Origin: Oceanobacillus timonensis | GTDB lineage: Bacteria; Bacillota; Bacilli; Bacillales; Amphibacillaceae | Length of the DNA: 64,000 bases | Reading direction: 5' to 3' | Assembly (NCBI RefSeq): GCF_900166635.1 | Contig: NZ_LT800497.1 | Coordinates: 4,202,344 to 4,266,343, forward strand | Shown: positions 17,845 to 26,185 of the stretch, in pieces | Layout: every line of letters starts with the position of its first letter | Numbering within the stretch: the stretch's first letter is position 1 | Notes under the pieces: generated by a model | What the model saw: only the letters and a program-made list of their open reading frames with translations | What the model was told of the DNA's origin: nothing | The model's database searches: none | Made by a program: the position numbers and the translations under genes

Positions 17845-18951
17845 CTACTGCGTTTCAATGACTGTCTCTCCGCCTATAAATGGAGACAATGTCAAAGCTT
17901 TAATACCTTCTGTTTCCCAGGAACGTGCTAATTGTTCTGAGGTCTCCTCTGTGGGCATAAAAGCAATGCCGCAATCGCCACCTCCAGCTCCAGAAGGCTT
18001 CCCAGCTCCTCCCAAATCTTCTGCCAGATGACATAAAACGGTTAAATCCGCTGTTTCTATATTTGTATCAGCTGCTTGTCCTACTTGATTCAAAGCTTTT
18101 CGGTTTGCCTTTATCCCTTCAAACAATTGGTTTATATCATTATTTTTTGCTCCTGTTAAAAATTGAGTTACAGCATTTTTACTATCTTTTAGAAAGGTCT
18201 CATAAGCTGTAGCATTATGAATCTTTAATAAACGGACCTGATTCACTAAATCTTTTGTTGATGCGGCACTGCCCGTCCATCCTACACAAAAAGAAACATC
18301 CGCTGGTAAGGCAATGGGTTCAGCTTTATAATACTTCCAATCTTTCTTCACCACTTCAGAGATAGAATCTGCTTCGTGATATGCTTCCAGCAGCCAATCA
18401 GCCTGAAAAGAAGAAAATTGCAGCAGTCCGCCATAGGTAGAAGCAGCTATATCCGCACCTGAACCATTGCCTTGCGTGATCACATGAGATAATGCAGATA
18501 AGCGGAAAATCGTGTCTTTCTCAGCCAAACGAGGGGCTTGAAAACGCAAGACTCCCGCTACAATAGACGTAACAATTGCCGCACTTGAACCCAAACCATA
18601 CTTCACACCGGAAGCATCGTCTAATTCACTGCGTGTAGAAACATGCATCGGGCGAACAGGCAACCCTTGTTCTTCCAAATAACGATAAGTAACCCGGAGA
18701 GCATCCTTTACAAAAGACAACCGGGAATCATCTGATTCAATATGTATATCTGTTTCTTGCCATGACCAGGGAACATTATGAAGGGAAAAATCCGATAAAG
18801 TCAGCTGGTGGCTATCCGCTTCGGAGACGGTTGCATAGACAAAGCGGTTAACAGCCATGACTGCCAGATTCTGATAAGGCTCTAATACGGCAAATTCTCC
18901 CGCAATCATTAATTTTCCCGGTACTTTGACTGTAATTGATTTGGCCACCAT
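17845..18951 (-). CDS. mvaK2: Phosphomevalonate kinase
   Basis: This GHMP-family kinase phosphorylates mevalonate-5-phosphate to the diphosphate. The 368-residue protein starts KVPGKLMIAGEFAVLEPYQN, the N-terminal substrate loop of bacterial phosphomevalonate kinases. It has the GHMP ATP loop YGLGSSAAIVTS near residues 116-127 and the C-terminal GGAGKPSGAGGGDCGIAF glycine-rich motif near 320. It is the fourth and last gene of the operon mvaA-mvaK1-mvaD-mvaK2, 12 bp behind mvaD, in the order found in Listeria and Staphylococcus for the three kinase/decarboxylase genes. ATG at 18951 follows AGGGAGGGAG. Confidence 0.96.
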   Translation of the reverse strand: MVAKSITVKVPGKLMIAGEFAVLEPYQNLAVMAVNRFVYATVSEADSHQLTLSDFSLHNVPWSWQETDIHIESDDSRLSFVKDALRVTYRYLEEQGLPVRPMHVSTRSELDDASGVKYGLGSSAAIVTSIVAGVLRFQAPRLAEKDTIFRLSALSHVITQGNGSGADIAASTYGGLLQFSSFQADWLLEAYHEADSISEVVKKDWKYYKAEPIALPADVSFCVGWTGSAASTKDLVNQVRLLKIHNATAYETFLKDSKNAVTQFLTGAKNNDINQLFEGIKANRKALNQVGQAADTNIETADLTVLCHLAEDLGGAGKPSGAGGGDCGIAFMPTEETSEQLARSWETEGIKALTLSPFIGGETVIETQ

Positions 18952-18963
18952 TTTCTCCCTCCC

Positions 18964-19938
18964 TTATAGATAACGAATTCCACTTCCTGGTTTGCTAATA
19001 ATAATATCTTCAACGCCTTCCACTGTTTGCAGACGTTTTTTTATTTTATCTTCATCTTCCGGAAGATACAGTACTTTTACATTGGGTCCAGCATCAATCG
19101 TAAAGAAAGCAGGAATCCCATGTTCTCTTAAGTCCTGAACTGTTTGCATCACACGCATCGTATTATCTTGCCAATAAGTAAAAGGCGGGTTCGCACCTAA
19201 TGTCGTCGCATGCATTCGCAAACAATTGGCCTCCGCAACGCTTCCCATTTTCTCAAAATCTTTATCAGCAATGGCTTGTTTGATTTCTTGCAGATCCTTT
19301 GCCGTCTGTTCCAGCCAACCGGCATAAAAAGGAGAGGTATCTATGGTACGACGCATCCCCTCTCTGCTTGAAACTTTTTTCACCGTTTTTGACAAAACCA
19401 CAGCAGCAATGCGAATATCCCAATGAGATTCATCAGCAACTTGAACAGCATACGAATCCAAGCCGTCTTCCCGCTCTCCCATTTGCCATTCTACAAAACC
19501 GCCAAAAATGGAACGGGAAGCAGATCCGGAACCTTGGCGGGCCAGCCTTGATAACTCCCTATCTTCCAAGGAAAGCCCGATTGCTTTCGTACTCGCCGCA
19601 GCCAATGCTGCAAGGCCGGAAGCAGAGGAAGCAAATCCAGCAGCAGTAGGAACATGATTCACAGATTGAACCTGGGCGTAGATTTCCTTTCCAGAAAGAG
19701 CCCGTACCTTATCTAAAAATACCGCTACCTTTGTGCGTGCATCTCCTTCTACGTTCTGTTCATTTAAGAGAAAGGAGTCTTCCTTTAACCCTTCCTGAAA
19801 ATGCACGGTTGTTTCTGTGGAAAAACCATCTAACGTAACAGAAAGATTGCTATTCGCGGGTAGAATCAATGACTCATTCCGCTTTCCCCAGTACTTAATT
19901 AAAGCGATATTTGTATGTGCTCTTGCTGTTGCTTTCAT
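18964..19938 (-). CDS. mvaD: Diphosphomevalonate decarboxylase
   Basis: MvaD turns mevalonate diphosphate into isopentenyl diphosphate with ATP and loss of CO2. The 324-residue GHMP-fold protein begins MKATARAHTNIALIKYWGKR, the characteristic start of the family. The ATP loop is AAGFASSASGLAALA near residues 95-109 and the catalytic-Asp strand is FFTIDAGPNVKVLY near 280. The frame is open 32 codons further upstream, but ATG at 19938 with AAAGGGGA matches family length. It lies third in the mevalonate operon. All known catalytic regions appear intact. Confidence 0.97.
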   Translation of the reverse strand: MKATARAHTNIALIKYWGKRNESLILPANSNLSVTLDGFSTETTVHFQEGLKEDSFLLNEQNVEGDARTKVAVFLDKVRALSGKEIYAQVQSVNHVPTAAGFASSASGLAALAAASTKAIGLSLEDRELSRLARQGSGSASRSIFGGFVEWQMGEREDGLDSYAVQVADESHWDIRIAAVVLSKTVKKVSSREGMRRTIDTSPFYAGWLEQTAKDLQEIKQAIADKDFEKMGSVAEANCLRMHATTLGANPPFTYWQDNTMRVMQTVQDLREHGIPAFFTIDAGPNVKVLYLPEDEDKIKKRLQTVEGVEDIIISKPGSGIRYL

Positions 19939-20052
19939 AACTTGAATCCCCTTTTCTACAATCCTGTCCAAACATTCTTTTACCGTAGTGTAACCCGGCT
20001 GGAAGACTTCCACTGCAAGAAATGAAAAACGCACACCGGATGAAGTGCCCTT

Positions 20053-21009
20053 TTATTTCTTTAAAACAAATGGCCAGACTGCTGCCGCACCAAACCGGCG
20101 TAACTTTTCAGCCAGTTGTTTGGAATGGACTTCATTTTGCGCAAGCGCAATGATACAGCCGCCATTTCCGCCGCCTGTTAATTTTGCACCAAGGGCGCCT
20201 TCCTCCCGTGCAAAACGAATTAATTTATTTAATCCCGCATCACTTACACCTAATACTTCCAACTCTTTTTGCGCTTCATTCAACAATTGACCTAAAAACT
20301 GTTTGCTCGCTTTTTCCAATGCTTCTTTTGCATGATGTGTCAGCTCACCAATACGCTCTATTTTAGAATGAATACGATGTGGAGCTGTTTTTAACAAATT
20401 TGCTACAGATTCAACAGATGTACGCGTATCGCCAACTCTTCCAGAATCCGCAACAATAAAATGAAGGTCTTCCCCTAATTCGATACGGTCTACAGGAGTC
20501 CCTTTTTTATACCATACCGGTTTATCAGAAGTAATCGTTAATGTGTCTAATCCACTTGGAGCTCCATGGGCGTAAGTTTCTGCTACATTTGCTAATTTCA
20601 ATAATTCTTCTGGTGAACATTCCTTCTCACAATAATGGAATAAAGACCGAATAACAGAAATAGCTACGGATGCACTGGATCCGAGCCCTTTCCCCGGCGG
20701 CACAGAGGAATTAATCCGTATCAGCAAGTCTTTATAAGGAATGCCGAGATATTCACACGAACTGGAAACACATTGAATAATACCTTCCAGCTCTTTCGGG
20801 GCGTGCTGCAATGGACCATGATAAAAAGTACTGTCCATTTTCACCGTTCCCGGAACGTACTCAATCACCGTCTCTACACCGATCAAAGGAAATGGAATAG
20901 CAATTGCCGGCTGTCCGTGTACAACCGCATGCTCTCCAATTAAAATGACCTTACTATGAGCTACACCGATAGCTGTTTTCTCCGACGCTGTTACTTTTTC
21001 TGCACTCAT
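20053..21009 (-). CDS. mvaK1: Mevalonate kinase
   Basis: This 318-residue GHMP kinase phosphorylates mevalonate. It shows HSKVILIGEHAVVHGQPAIA near residues 18-37, the ATP loop PPGKGLGSSASVAIS near 107-121, the Asp-bearing APSGLDT near 150, and the C-terminal KLTGGGNGGCIIAL near 278. Its ATG at 21009 overlaps the stop of mvaA by four bases (ATGA), so the two are translationally coupled. The gene order from HMG-CoA reductase to phosphomevalonate kinase gives four of the steps of the lower mevalonate pathway; HMG-CoA synthase is not in this window. Confidence 0.97.
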   Translation of the reverse strand: MSAEKVTASEKTAIGVAHSKVILIGEHAVVHGQPAIAIPFPLIGVETVIEYVPGTVKMDSTFYHGPLQHAPKELEGIIQCVSSSCEYLGIPYKDLLIRINSSVPPGKGLGSSASVAISVIRSLFHYCEKECSPEELLKLANVAETYAHGAPSGLDTLTITSDKPVWYKKGTPVDRIELGEDLHFIVADSGRVGDTRTSVESVANLLKTAPHRIHSKIERIGELTHHAKEALEKASKQFLGQLLNEAQKELEVLGVSDAGLNKLIRFAREEGALGAKLTGGGNGGCIIALAQNEVHSKQLAEKLRRFGAAAVWPFVLKK

Positions 21010-22295
21010 TTTTTATACTGTTCCACCAATTCTTCAGCTTTTCCCACACGGATTTCTTGTTGTTCTACTAATTGTTTTGCTATCACATCAATCATCTCCC
21101 CAGTTGCTCCTCCAGCTATTGCAACAGAACGTGAGTGAAGGGCCATATGCCCTTTTTGAATACCGTCTGTTGCCAATGCCTTGAGCGCTCCAAGATTTTG
21201 GGCAAGACCAACTGCCACAATAACCTGCGCAAGTTCCTCTGCTGATTCAATATGCATAATGGATAAAGAGAAATCAGCTAACGGATGAACACGAGTTGCC
21301 CCTCCGACTGTTCCTACAGACATTGGAAGTTCGATTTCACCAACCAAGTTACCTTCTTCGTCTTTTGACCATGTCGTCATTGAACCATAATGTCCATTTC
21401 TAGCGGCGTAAGCATGCGCTCCGGCCTCTACCGCCCGCCAATCATTGCCTGTTGCTATCACCACAGGGTCAATACCGTTCATAATTCCTTTATTATGCGT
21501 TACCGCACGATACGGGTCCGAAGCAGCAAATTCATACGCATGAATCACACCGTCTCTTACCTCTTCTCCAGTAAATGAACCTGTTTTTAACATATGCGGA
21601 GGTATCACGCATTTCGCTGTGACAAGGCTGCGATCTGCATAATTCGATAAAATACGCAGGTATACTTTTCCTTTTGTTATTTCTTCTACAATTGGCGCGA
21701 TAGATTCTACCATTGTATTAATCATATTCGCTCCCATTGCGTCACGGGTATCTACATAGATATGCATAACCAGCATTTTGCTATAGGATGAAGCATCCTC
21801 TTCATTGAGTATACGGACATCTAAATCTCTCACACCGCCGCCACGTCTGACGATGCTCGGATAAGCTTCATCGGCAGCTTTCATTAGAAGTTCTTTATGT
21901 TGAAGGATTTGTTGCTTTGCTTCTTGAAAATCCGGACAGCCGACAACCTGAATCTGTCCAATCATCAGTCTCTCTTTCGACTCAGTTTGAAACCCGCCAG
22001 CCTCTCTGACTATCTTTGCAATATGGCTGGCAGAAGCAACAACAGATGCTTCTTCAATAGCCATCGGCACCACATATTCTTTCCCATTTACTAAAAAATT
22101 TAATCCTAATCCAAATGGTAATGGATAGGTACCAATGACATTTTCAATCATATTATCAGCTTTTCCTATTGTAAGTGCATCTGCGTTAGACAAATTTTGC
22201 GTTTCTGCTTCTGTTAAAGAAAAGGCTTCACGTAACAATGCTCGCCTTTCTTCTACTGTCATATTATAAAAACCGGGTATCCTTGAAGAGGTCAT
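21006..22295 (-). CDS. mvaA: Hydroxymethylglutaryl-CoA reductase, class II
   Basis: This soluble class II HMG-CoA reductase makes mevalonate from HMG-CoA, as in Staphylococcus and Listeria. The protein is about 429 residues. It has SSRIPGFYNMTVEERR at the N-terminus, the catalytic Glu region (VPMAIEEASVVASASHIAK near 75-93), the cofactor motif DAMGANMINT near 180-190, and a conserved GTVGGATRVHP near 335. The frame is open to 22322; I prefer ATG at 22295 because it has AAAGGATG upstream and fits homologue starts. It is the first gene of the operon and supplies the entry step. Isopentenyl diphosphate then feeds undecaprenol, menaquinone and carotenoid synthesis. Confidence 0.96.
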   Translation of the reverse strand: MTSSRIPGFYNMTVEERRALLREAFSLTEAETQNLSNADALTIGKADNMIENVIGTYPLPFGLGLNFLVNGKEYVVPMAIEEASVVASASHIAKIVREAGGFQTESKERLMIGQIQVVGCPDFQEAKQQILQHKELLMKAADEAYPSIVRRGGGVRDLDVRILNEEDASSYSKMLVMHIYVDTRDAMGANMINTMVESIAPIVEEITKGKVYLRILSNYADRSLVTAKCVIPPHMLKTGSFTGEEVRDGVIHAYEFAASDPYRAVTHNKGIMNGIDPVVIATGNDWRAVEAGAHAYAARNGHYGSMTTWSKDEEGNLVGEIELPMSVGTVGGATRVHPLADFSLSIMHIESAEELAQVIVAVGLAQNLGALKALATDGIQKGHMALHSRSVAIAGGATGEMIDVIAKQLVEQQEIRVGKAEELVEQYKK

Positions 22296-22370
22296 GCCTA
22301 GCTCATCCTTTTTATTTATCATATCTAAAAATATGCTTTTTATTACGAAGTACTAAAAGAAACTATTTTG

Positions 22371-22399
22371 ATTATAACATGAATTCTACCGTTTTTTCA
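22371..22399 (-). promoter_or_regulatory. Possible mevalonate operon promoter
   Basis: On the minus strand a perfect TATAAT (22371-22376) lies about 75 bp upstream of mvaA, with TGAAAA 17 bases further up as a weak -35. The rest of 22400-22560 shows nothing I can support. Confidence 0.4.
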
Positions 22400-22569
22400 T
22401 TTTGAAGATACTTATTTCGTTACTAGAACTAAGTACTTGATATTATGGTCAGGTACTGTATTTTTTTAGTTTTATACATTTTCTAACTTGGTGTTCACGA
22501 AACCTTATCTATACAAAGAAACGTTACTGCAACGGGAGCGTTTACGGGCAATTCTCCATGATAAAGAAA

Positions 22570-22595
22570 AAAACGAGATAAGCTTATCCCGTTTT
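22570..22595 (-). terminator. Terminator of the tRNA cluster
   Basis: AAAACGAGATAAG and CTTATCCCGTTTT form a 13-bp stem with one G-T pair, about 30 bp past tRNA-Lys, followed on the minus strand by T-rich sequence. Confidence 0.75.
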
Positions 22596-22625
22596 CTGTG
22601 TGTTCTGTACTTGTCATTCTTGTAA

Positions 22626-22698
22626 TGAGCCATGAAGGATTCGAACCTTCGACCCTCTGATTAAAAGTCAGATGCTCTGCCAACTGAGCTAATGGCTC
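22626..22698 (-). tRNA. tRNA-Lys (anticodon TTT)
   Basis: The minus strand reads GAGCCATTAGCTCAGTTGG at the 5' end, an anticodon stem-loop CTGACTTTTAATCAG with anticodon TTT, and the T-loop GGTTCGAATCC. The acceptor GAGCCAT/ATGGCTC pairs fully. It is the last of six tRNAs in this cluster, and CCA is not encoded. Confidence 0.96.
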
Positions 22699-22741
22699 CT
22701 GTAATATCTCTATCGAGTATAAAAAAGACATAAAAAAAAGG

Positions 22742-22813
22742 CTGGGCCACCAGGATTCGAACCTGGGGTGCACGGGATCAAAACCCGATGCCTTACCGCT
22801 TGGCTATGGCCCA
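22742..22813 (-). tRNA. tRNA-Gln (anticodon TTG)
   Basis: The minus strand begins TGGGCCATAGCCAAGCGG and has anticodon loop TTTTGAT giving TTG, with acceptor TGGGCCA/TGGCCCA and G as discriminator. CCA is not encoded. Confidence 0.95.
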
Positions 22814-22825
22814 ATAAAAACATGG

Positions 22826-22907
22826 TGGAGGGGGAGAGATTCGAACTCCCGAACCCTGAGGGAGCGGATTTACAGTCCGCCGCGTTTAGCCACTTCGCTA
22901 CCCCTCC
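22826..22907 (-). tRNA. tRNA-Tyr (anticodon GTA)
   Basis: The minus strand begins GGAGGGGTAGCGAAGTGG, has anticodon stem-loop CGGACTGTAAATCCG and a long variable arm, as expected for class II tRNA-Tyr. The length of 82 fits. Confidence 0.96.
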
Positions 22908-22949
22908 GTAGTATTGTTAACCATATGGTAAATAATATACATAAAAAAA

Positions 22950-23025
<76 letters not shown>

Positions 23026-23029
23026 ATGA

Positions 23030-23105
23030 TGGTGGAGGATGCAGGGCTCGAACCTGCGACCCCCTGCTTGTAAGGCAGGTGCTCTCCCAGCTGAGCTAAT
23101 CCTCC
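23030..23105 (-). tRNA. tRNA-Val (anticodon TAC)
   Basis: The minus strand begins GGAGGATTAGCTCAGCTGG, with anticodon stem-loop CTGCCTTACAAGCAG (anticodon TAC) and 3' ATCCTCCACCA. CCA is encoded. Confidence 0.96.
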
Positions 23106-23181
23106 AGAGCATATTATGTATGCCTGAAAATGTTATAAAATAACATTGCGTGTTTCCTATATGTTTTTCATTGAAATAAGT

Positions 23182-23256
23182 TGGTGACCCGTACGGGATT
23201 CGAACCCGTGTTACCGCCGTGAAAGGGCGGTGTCTTAACCACTTGACCAACGGGCC
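23182..23256 (-). tRNA. tRNA-Glu (anticodon TTC)
   Basis: The minus strand begins GGCCCGTTGGTCAAGTGG, with anticodon stem-loop CGCCCTTTCACGGCG (anticodon TTC) and an encoded CCA. It is the first tRNA of the cluster, downstream of a strong promoter. Confidence 0.96.
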
Positions 23257-23310
23257 ATGATTGCTGTCTGAGAAGTTTTTGAAAGTATCTCCCGCAAACT
23301 GACGAATTTT

Positions 23311-23339
23311 ATTATATCGAGGAACCAACCGTTTGTAAA
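23311..23339 (-). promoter_or_regulatory. Promoter of the six-tRNA cluster
   Basis: On the minus strand TTTACA (23334-23339) and a perfect TATAAT (23311-23316) are 17 bases apart, about 55 bp before tRNA-Glu. Confidence 0.8.
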
Positions 23340-23494
23340 GAGAAAAATGAAAAAAACTTTATTTTATTTTTCCAAAGATGTTCAAACACGGTCAATGCCT
23401 ATTTTAATACGATGTTACAGAATCATATTTTGTATAAGATTTCGTTATTTTAACCCGTTTCTTCTATAGAAATAAAGAAAAACAGGTTTTACCT

Positions 23495-23522
23495 TTATCA
23501 CCTGGTACTAATCAGTTATAAT
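23495..23522 (+). promoter_or_regulatory. fabI promoter with FapR-like operator
   Basis: The 17-bp dyad TTATCACCTGGTACTAA (23495-23511) resembles the FapR operator of fatty-acid genes in Bacillus, in its right half especially. It overlaps the -35 region (TTTATC) of a promoter whose -10 is a perfect TATAAT at 23517-23522. Repression by FapR, relieved by malonyl-CoA, is inferred from known fabI control. Confidence 0.6.
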
Positions 23523-23556
23523 AGATGCTAAGTAAAATGTGGAATGGAGGAAAAGT

Positions 23557-24333
23557 ATGACAAAGCTTTTAGAAGGTAAAAATATTGTAGTAATGGGCGT
23601 CGCAAACGAAAGAAGTATTGCATGGGGCATTACCAAATCACTACATAATGCCGGAGCTAATCTTATTTTTACGAACCGGCAGGAAAGATCCTATAATAAG
23701 TTAGTAAAACTTTTAGAGAAACATGAAATCGAACCAAAAGCAATTATCTCTTGCGATGTTGCATCCGATGAAAGTGTTCAGGAAGCGTTTCAGGAGATAA
23801 AAGAAAAAATCGGTGTGATTCACGGCTTGGTTCACTCTGTTGCCTTTGCAAAACGTGAGGACCTGCAAGGTGAATTTGTCACTACTTCTCGTGACGGCTT
23901 CCTGCTCGCCCAAGAAATCAGTGCTTATTCCTTAGTAACCGTGACAAATGCTGCGAAAGAACTGATGACAGAAGGAGGTTCGGTTGTCACACAAACGTAT
24001 ATCGGAGCAGAACAAGTCGTTCCTGGCTATAACGTTATGGGTGTGGCTAAAGCATCTCTGGAAGCAAGTGTCCGTTATTTGGCTGAAGATGTGGGTAAAG
24101 ATGGCATTCGCGTGAACGCTGTGTCAGCCGGTCCTATCCGTACACTCTCTGCAAAAGGAGTAGCTAACTTCAATGAAAAAGCACAAGTTGTTGAGGAAAG
24201 AGCTCCATTACGCCGTAACATTGATCAAGATGATGTCGGAGATGCAACATTATTCTTCCTGAGTGATTTAGCACGCGGAATTACTGGTGAAGTATTGCAT
24301 GTGGATGCCGGATTCAATATTATTGGCGGTTAA
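23557..24333 (+). CDS. fabI: Enoyl-ACP reductase I
   Basis: FabI performs the last reduction of each fatty-acid elongation cycle using NADH or NADPH. The 258-residue protein begins MTKLLEGKNIVVMGVANERS, with the typical GVANERSIAWGI cofactor segment. It carries the Tyr-x6-Lys active site in YNVMGVAKASLE near residue 157. The ATG at 23557 follows GGAGGAAAAGT; an earlier in-frame ATG lies upstream of this ribosome site and is rejected. It is a single-gene unit with a FapR-like operator in front and a terminator behind. Length equals that of B. subtilis FabI. Confidence 0.97.
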   Translation: MTKLLEGKNIVVMGVANERSIAWGITKSLHNAGANLIFTNRQERSYNKLVKLLEKHEIEPKAIISCDVASDESVQEAFQEIKEKIGVIHGLVHSVAFAKREDLQGEFVTTSRDGFLLAQEISAYSLVTVTNAAKELMTEGGSVVTQTYIGAEQVVPGYNVMGVAKASLEASVRYLAEDVGKDGIRVNAVSAGPIRTLSAKGVANFNEKAQVVEERAPLRRNIDQDDVGDATLFFLSDLARGITGEVLHVDAGFNIIGG

Positions 24334-24341
24334 CCATTTAA

Positions 24342-24378
24342 AAACTGTCTCTTCCTATAAAGAAGGGACAGTTTTTTT
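24342..24378 (+). terminator. Terminator after fabI
   Basis: AACTGTCTCTTC and GAAGGGACAGTT form a stem with one mismatch and run into seven Ts. Confidence 0.9.
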
Positions 24379-24513
24379 ATTGGCTAAATCCACGTTCTCT
24401 TCTATGTTTAATCATTTTTTATTGTGGGAATAGGTATTAATGGATATTCAAAAAGGGCAATAATGTGTTGTTGAATGTCCTTTTTTGAAAAACATGCAAA
24501 GGGGTGGAATAAA

Positions 24514-25941
24514 ATGTATAACTATATACAGCATTATATTAATGGTCAGTGGGTTGACTCCACTGGAGACGAAACAATTGATGTGATTAACCCTGCAACA
24601 GAAGAAAAAATTGGTGAGATCAGCTCTGGTACCAAAGCAGATCTTGATAAAGCAGTTCAAGCTGCACGAGATGCTTTTCCGGCGTTTTCACAAACAACCC
24701 AAGAAGAGCGCGCTGCATTGTTAGACCGCATTGCAGATGAATATGAAAAACGAAAAGATCAATTTATTGAAGTCATTATGAAAGAACTCGGTTCTCCAAT
24801 CACTTTTACAACCAATGTGCAGTACCAAATGGGATTAAATCATTTCCGCACAGCTGCAAAACTGGTACGTGATTTTGCGTTTACTGAACAACGGGAAAAT
24901 TCCTTTGTCCAAAAAGATGCCATTGGTGTTGCTGGTTTGATTACACCATGGAACTTCCCGACTAACCAAGCATCCACAAAATTAGCTAGTGCATTCGCAG
25001 CAGGCAGCACAGTGGTATTAAAACCATCTACGGAAACACCTTTTGCGGCTGTTTTACTAGCTGAAGTATTTGAGGCTGCCGGTGTTCCTAAAGGCGTATT
25101 CAACCTGGTAAACGGAACAGGCTCTACCATCGGTAATGGCATCAGCTCTCACCCGGATATCGATTTTGTTTCCTTTACTGGTTCCGGCGGTGTTGGTACG
25201 AAAATTATGGAAAATGCCGCTCAAGATATTAAAAAGGTTTCCTTAGAACTCGGAGGTAAATCGCCAATTGTCGTATTAGATGATGCAGATGTCGATTATG
25301 CCGCCAAAACAGCCATTTCCAATATCGCTGGCAATACAGGGCAAGTATGTACTGCCGGAACACGGGCACTCGTTCCAGAATCTATGCACGATGATTTTAT
25401 CCAAGCGATTAAAAAACACATTCCCGAATACCCTGTCGGCGATCCAAAAGACGAGTCTACTTTTACAGGGCCACAAGTATCTAAGGATCAGTGGAAAACC
25501 GTTCAAGATTATATCCAAAAAGGCATCGACAGTGAAGCCACTCTTGTTACCGGGGGCACCGGTAAACCAGAAGGCTTAGAAACGGGATATTATTCTCAAC
25601 TGACTGTATTCACAAATGTAAAACCAGAAGATACCATTGCTCAGGAAGAAATTTTCGGACCTGTTCTTTCCGTTATCACGTATAAAGATTTAGATGAAGC
25701 AATCGATATTGCCAATGGCACCATTTATGGATTAGCCGGCTATGTTGTCGGCAGTAACCCAGAAGCGCTGACCAAAGCAGCAAGAAGCCTCCGTTCAGGC
25801 AGAATTGTAGTCAATAATGAAAAAGCCGACTTCACCGCTCCATTCGGCGGCTTTAACCAATCTGGTATTGGACGTGAATGGGGAGATTACGGAATTGAAG
25901 AATTCTTAGAACCAAAAACGATTGTCGGATTGCCTTCTTAA
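24514..25941 (+). CDS. Aldehyde dehydrogenase family protein
   Basis: The 475-residue protein is a full-length NAD(P)-dependent aldehyde dehydrogenase. It shows the cofactor segment TPWNFPTNQASTKLASAF near residues 145-162, the general-base Glu in LELGGKSP near 250, and the nucleophile Cys in GNTGQVCTAGTRA near 286. The C-terminal EEIFGPVLSV and PFGGFNQSGIGREWG are typical. I start at ATG 24514 (MYNYIQHYINGQW) behind AAGGGGTGG rather than 13 codons earlier. It stands alone with a terminator at 25986. Substrate is uncertain; betaine-aldehyde or broad fatty aldehydes are possible in a halotolerant host, but nothing here decides it. Confidence 0.92.
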   Translation: MYNYIQHYINGQWVDSTGDETIDVINPATEEKIGEISSGTKADLDKAVQAARDAFPAFSQTTQEERAALLDRIADEYEKRKDQFIEVIMKELGSPITFTTNVQYQMGLNHFRTAAKLVRDFAFTEQRENSFVQKDAIGVAGLITPWNFPTNQASTKLASAFAAGSTVVLKPSTETPFAAVLLAEVFEAAGVPKGVFNLVNGTGSTIGNGISSHPDIDFVSFTGSGGVGTKIMENAAQDIKKVSLELGGKSPIVVLDDADVDYAAKTAISNIAGNTGQVCTAGTRALVPESMHDDFIQAIKKHIPEYPVGDPKDESTFTGPQVSKDQWKTVQDYIQKGIDSEATLVTGGTGKPEGLETGYYSQLTVFTNVKPEDTIAQEEIFGPVLSVITYKDLDEAIDIANGTIYGLAGYVVGSNPEALTKAARSLRSGRIVVNNEKADFTAPFGGFNQSGIGREWGDYGIEEFLEPKTIVGLPS

Positions 25942-25985
25942 AGAATCAAAATAGAAGAATATAAAAACATGTAAATAAGGCTTTT

Positions 25986-26018
25986 AAAAACAGCAGCTAT
26001 CCCAGCTGCTGTTTTTTT
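25986..26018 (+). terminator. Terminator after aldehyde dehydrogenase
   Basis: AAACAGCAGCT and AGCTGCTGTTT form a perfect stem around a short loop, followed by a T run. Confidence 0.9.
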
Positions 26019-26029
26019 GAAAAAATAGC

Positions 26030-26058
26030 TTGACATCCATTCTAAAAACCTGTACATT
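26030..26058 (+). promoter_or_regulatory. Promoter of the zinc-binding lipoprotein gene
   Basis: A perfect TTGACA (26030-26035) and TACATT (26053-26058) are 17 bases apart, just upstream of the Zur-type operator. Confidence 0.8.
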
Positions 26059-26063
26059 TTAAA

Positions 26064-26078
26064 TCGTAACGATTACGA
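26064..26078 (+). promoter_or_regulatory. Zur operator
   Basis: TCGTAACGATTACGA matches the Bacillus Zur box TCGTAAT-N-ATTACGA with one difference, and lies over the expected transcription start of the zinc-binding protein gene. Zinc-loaded Zur would block initiation here. Confidence 0.85.
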
Positions 26079-26185
26079 AATCTATCAATTACTACTACTT
26101 TGGTTTAATTTTCATGAAGATAACCACAATAAAGGGAAACTTGTTAGAAAGAATTTAAACGCATTATTTAATAACGGAGGTACAT

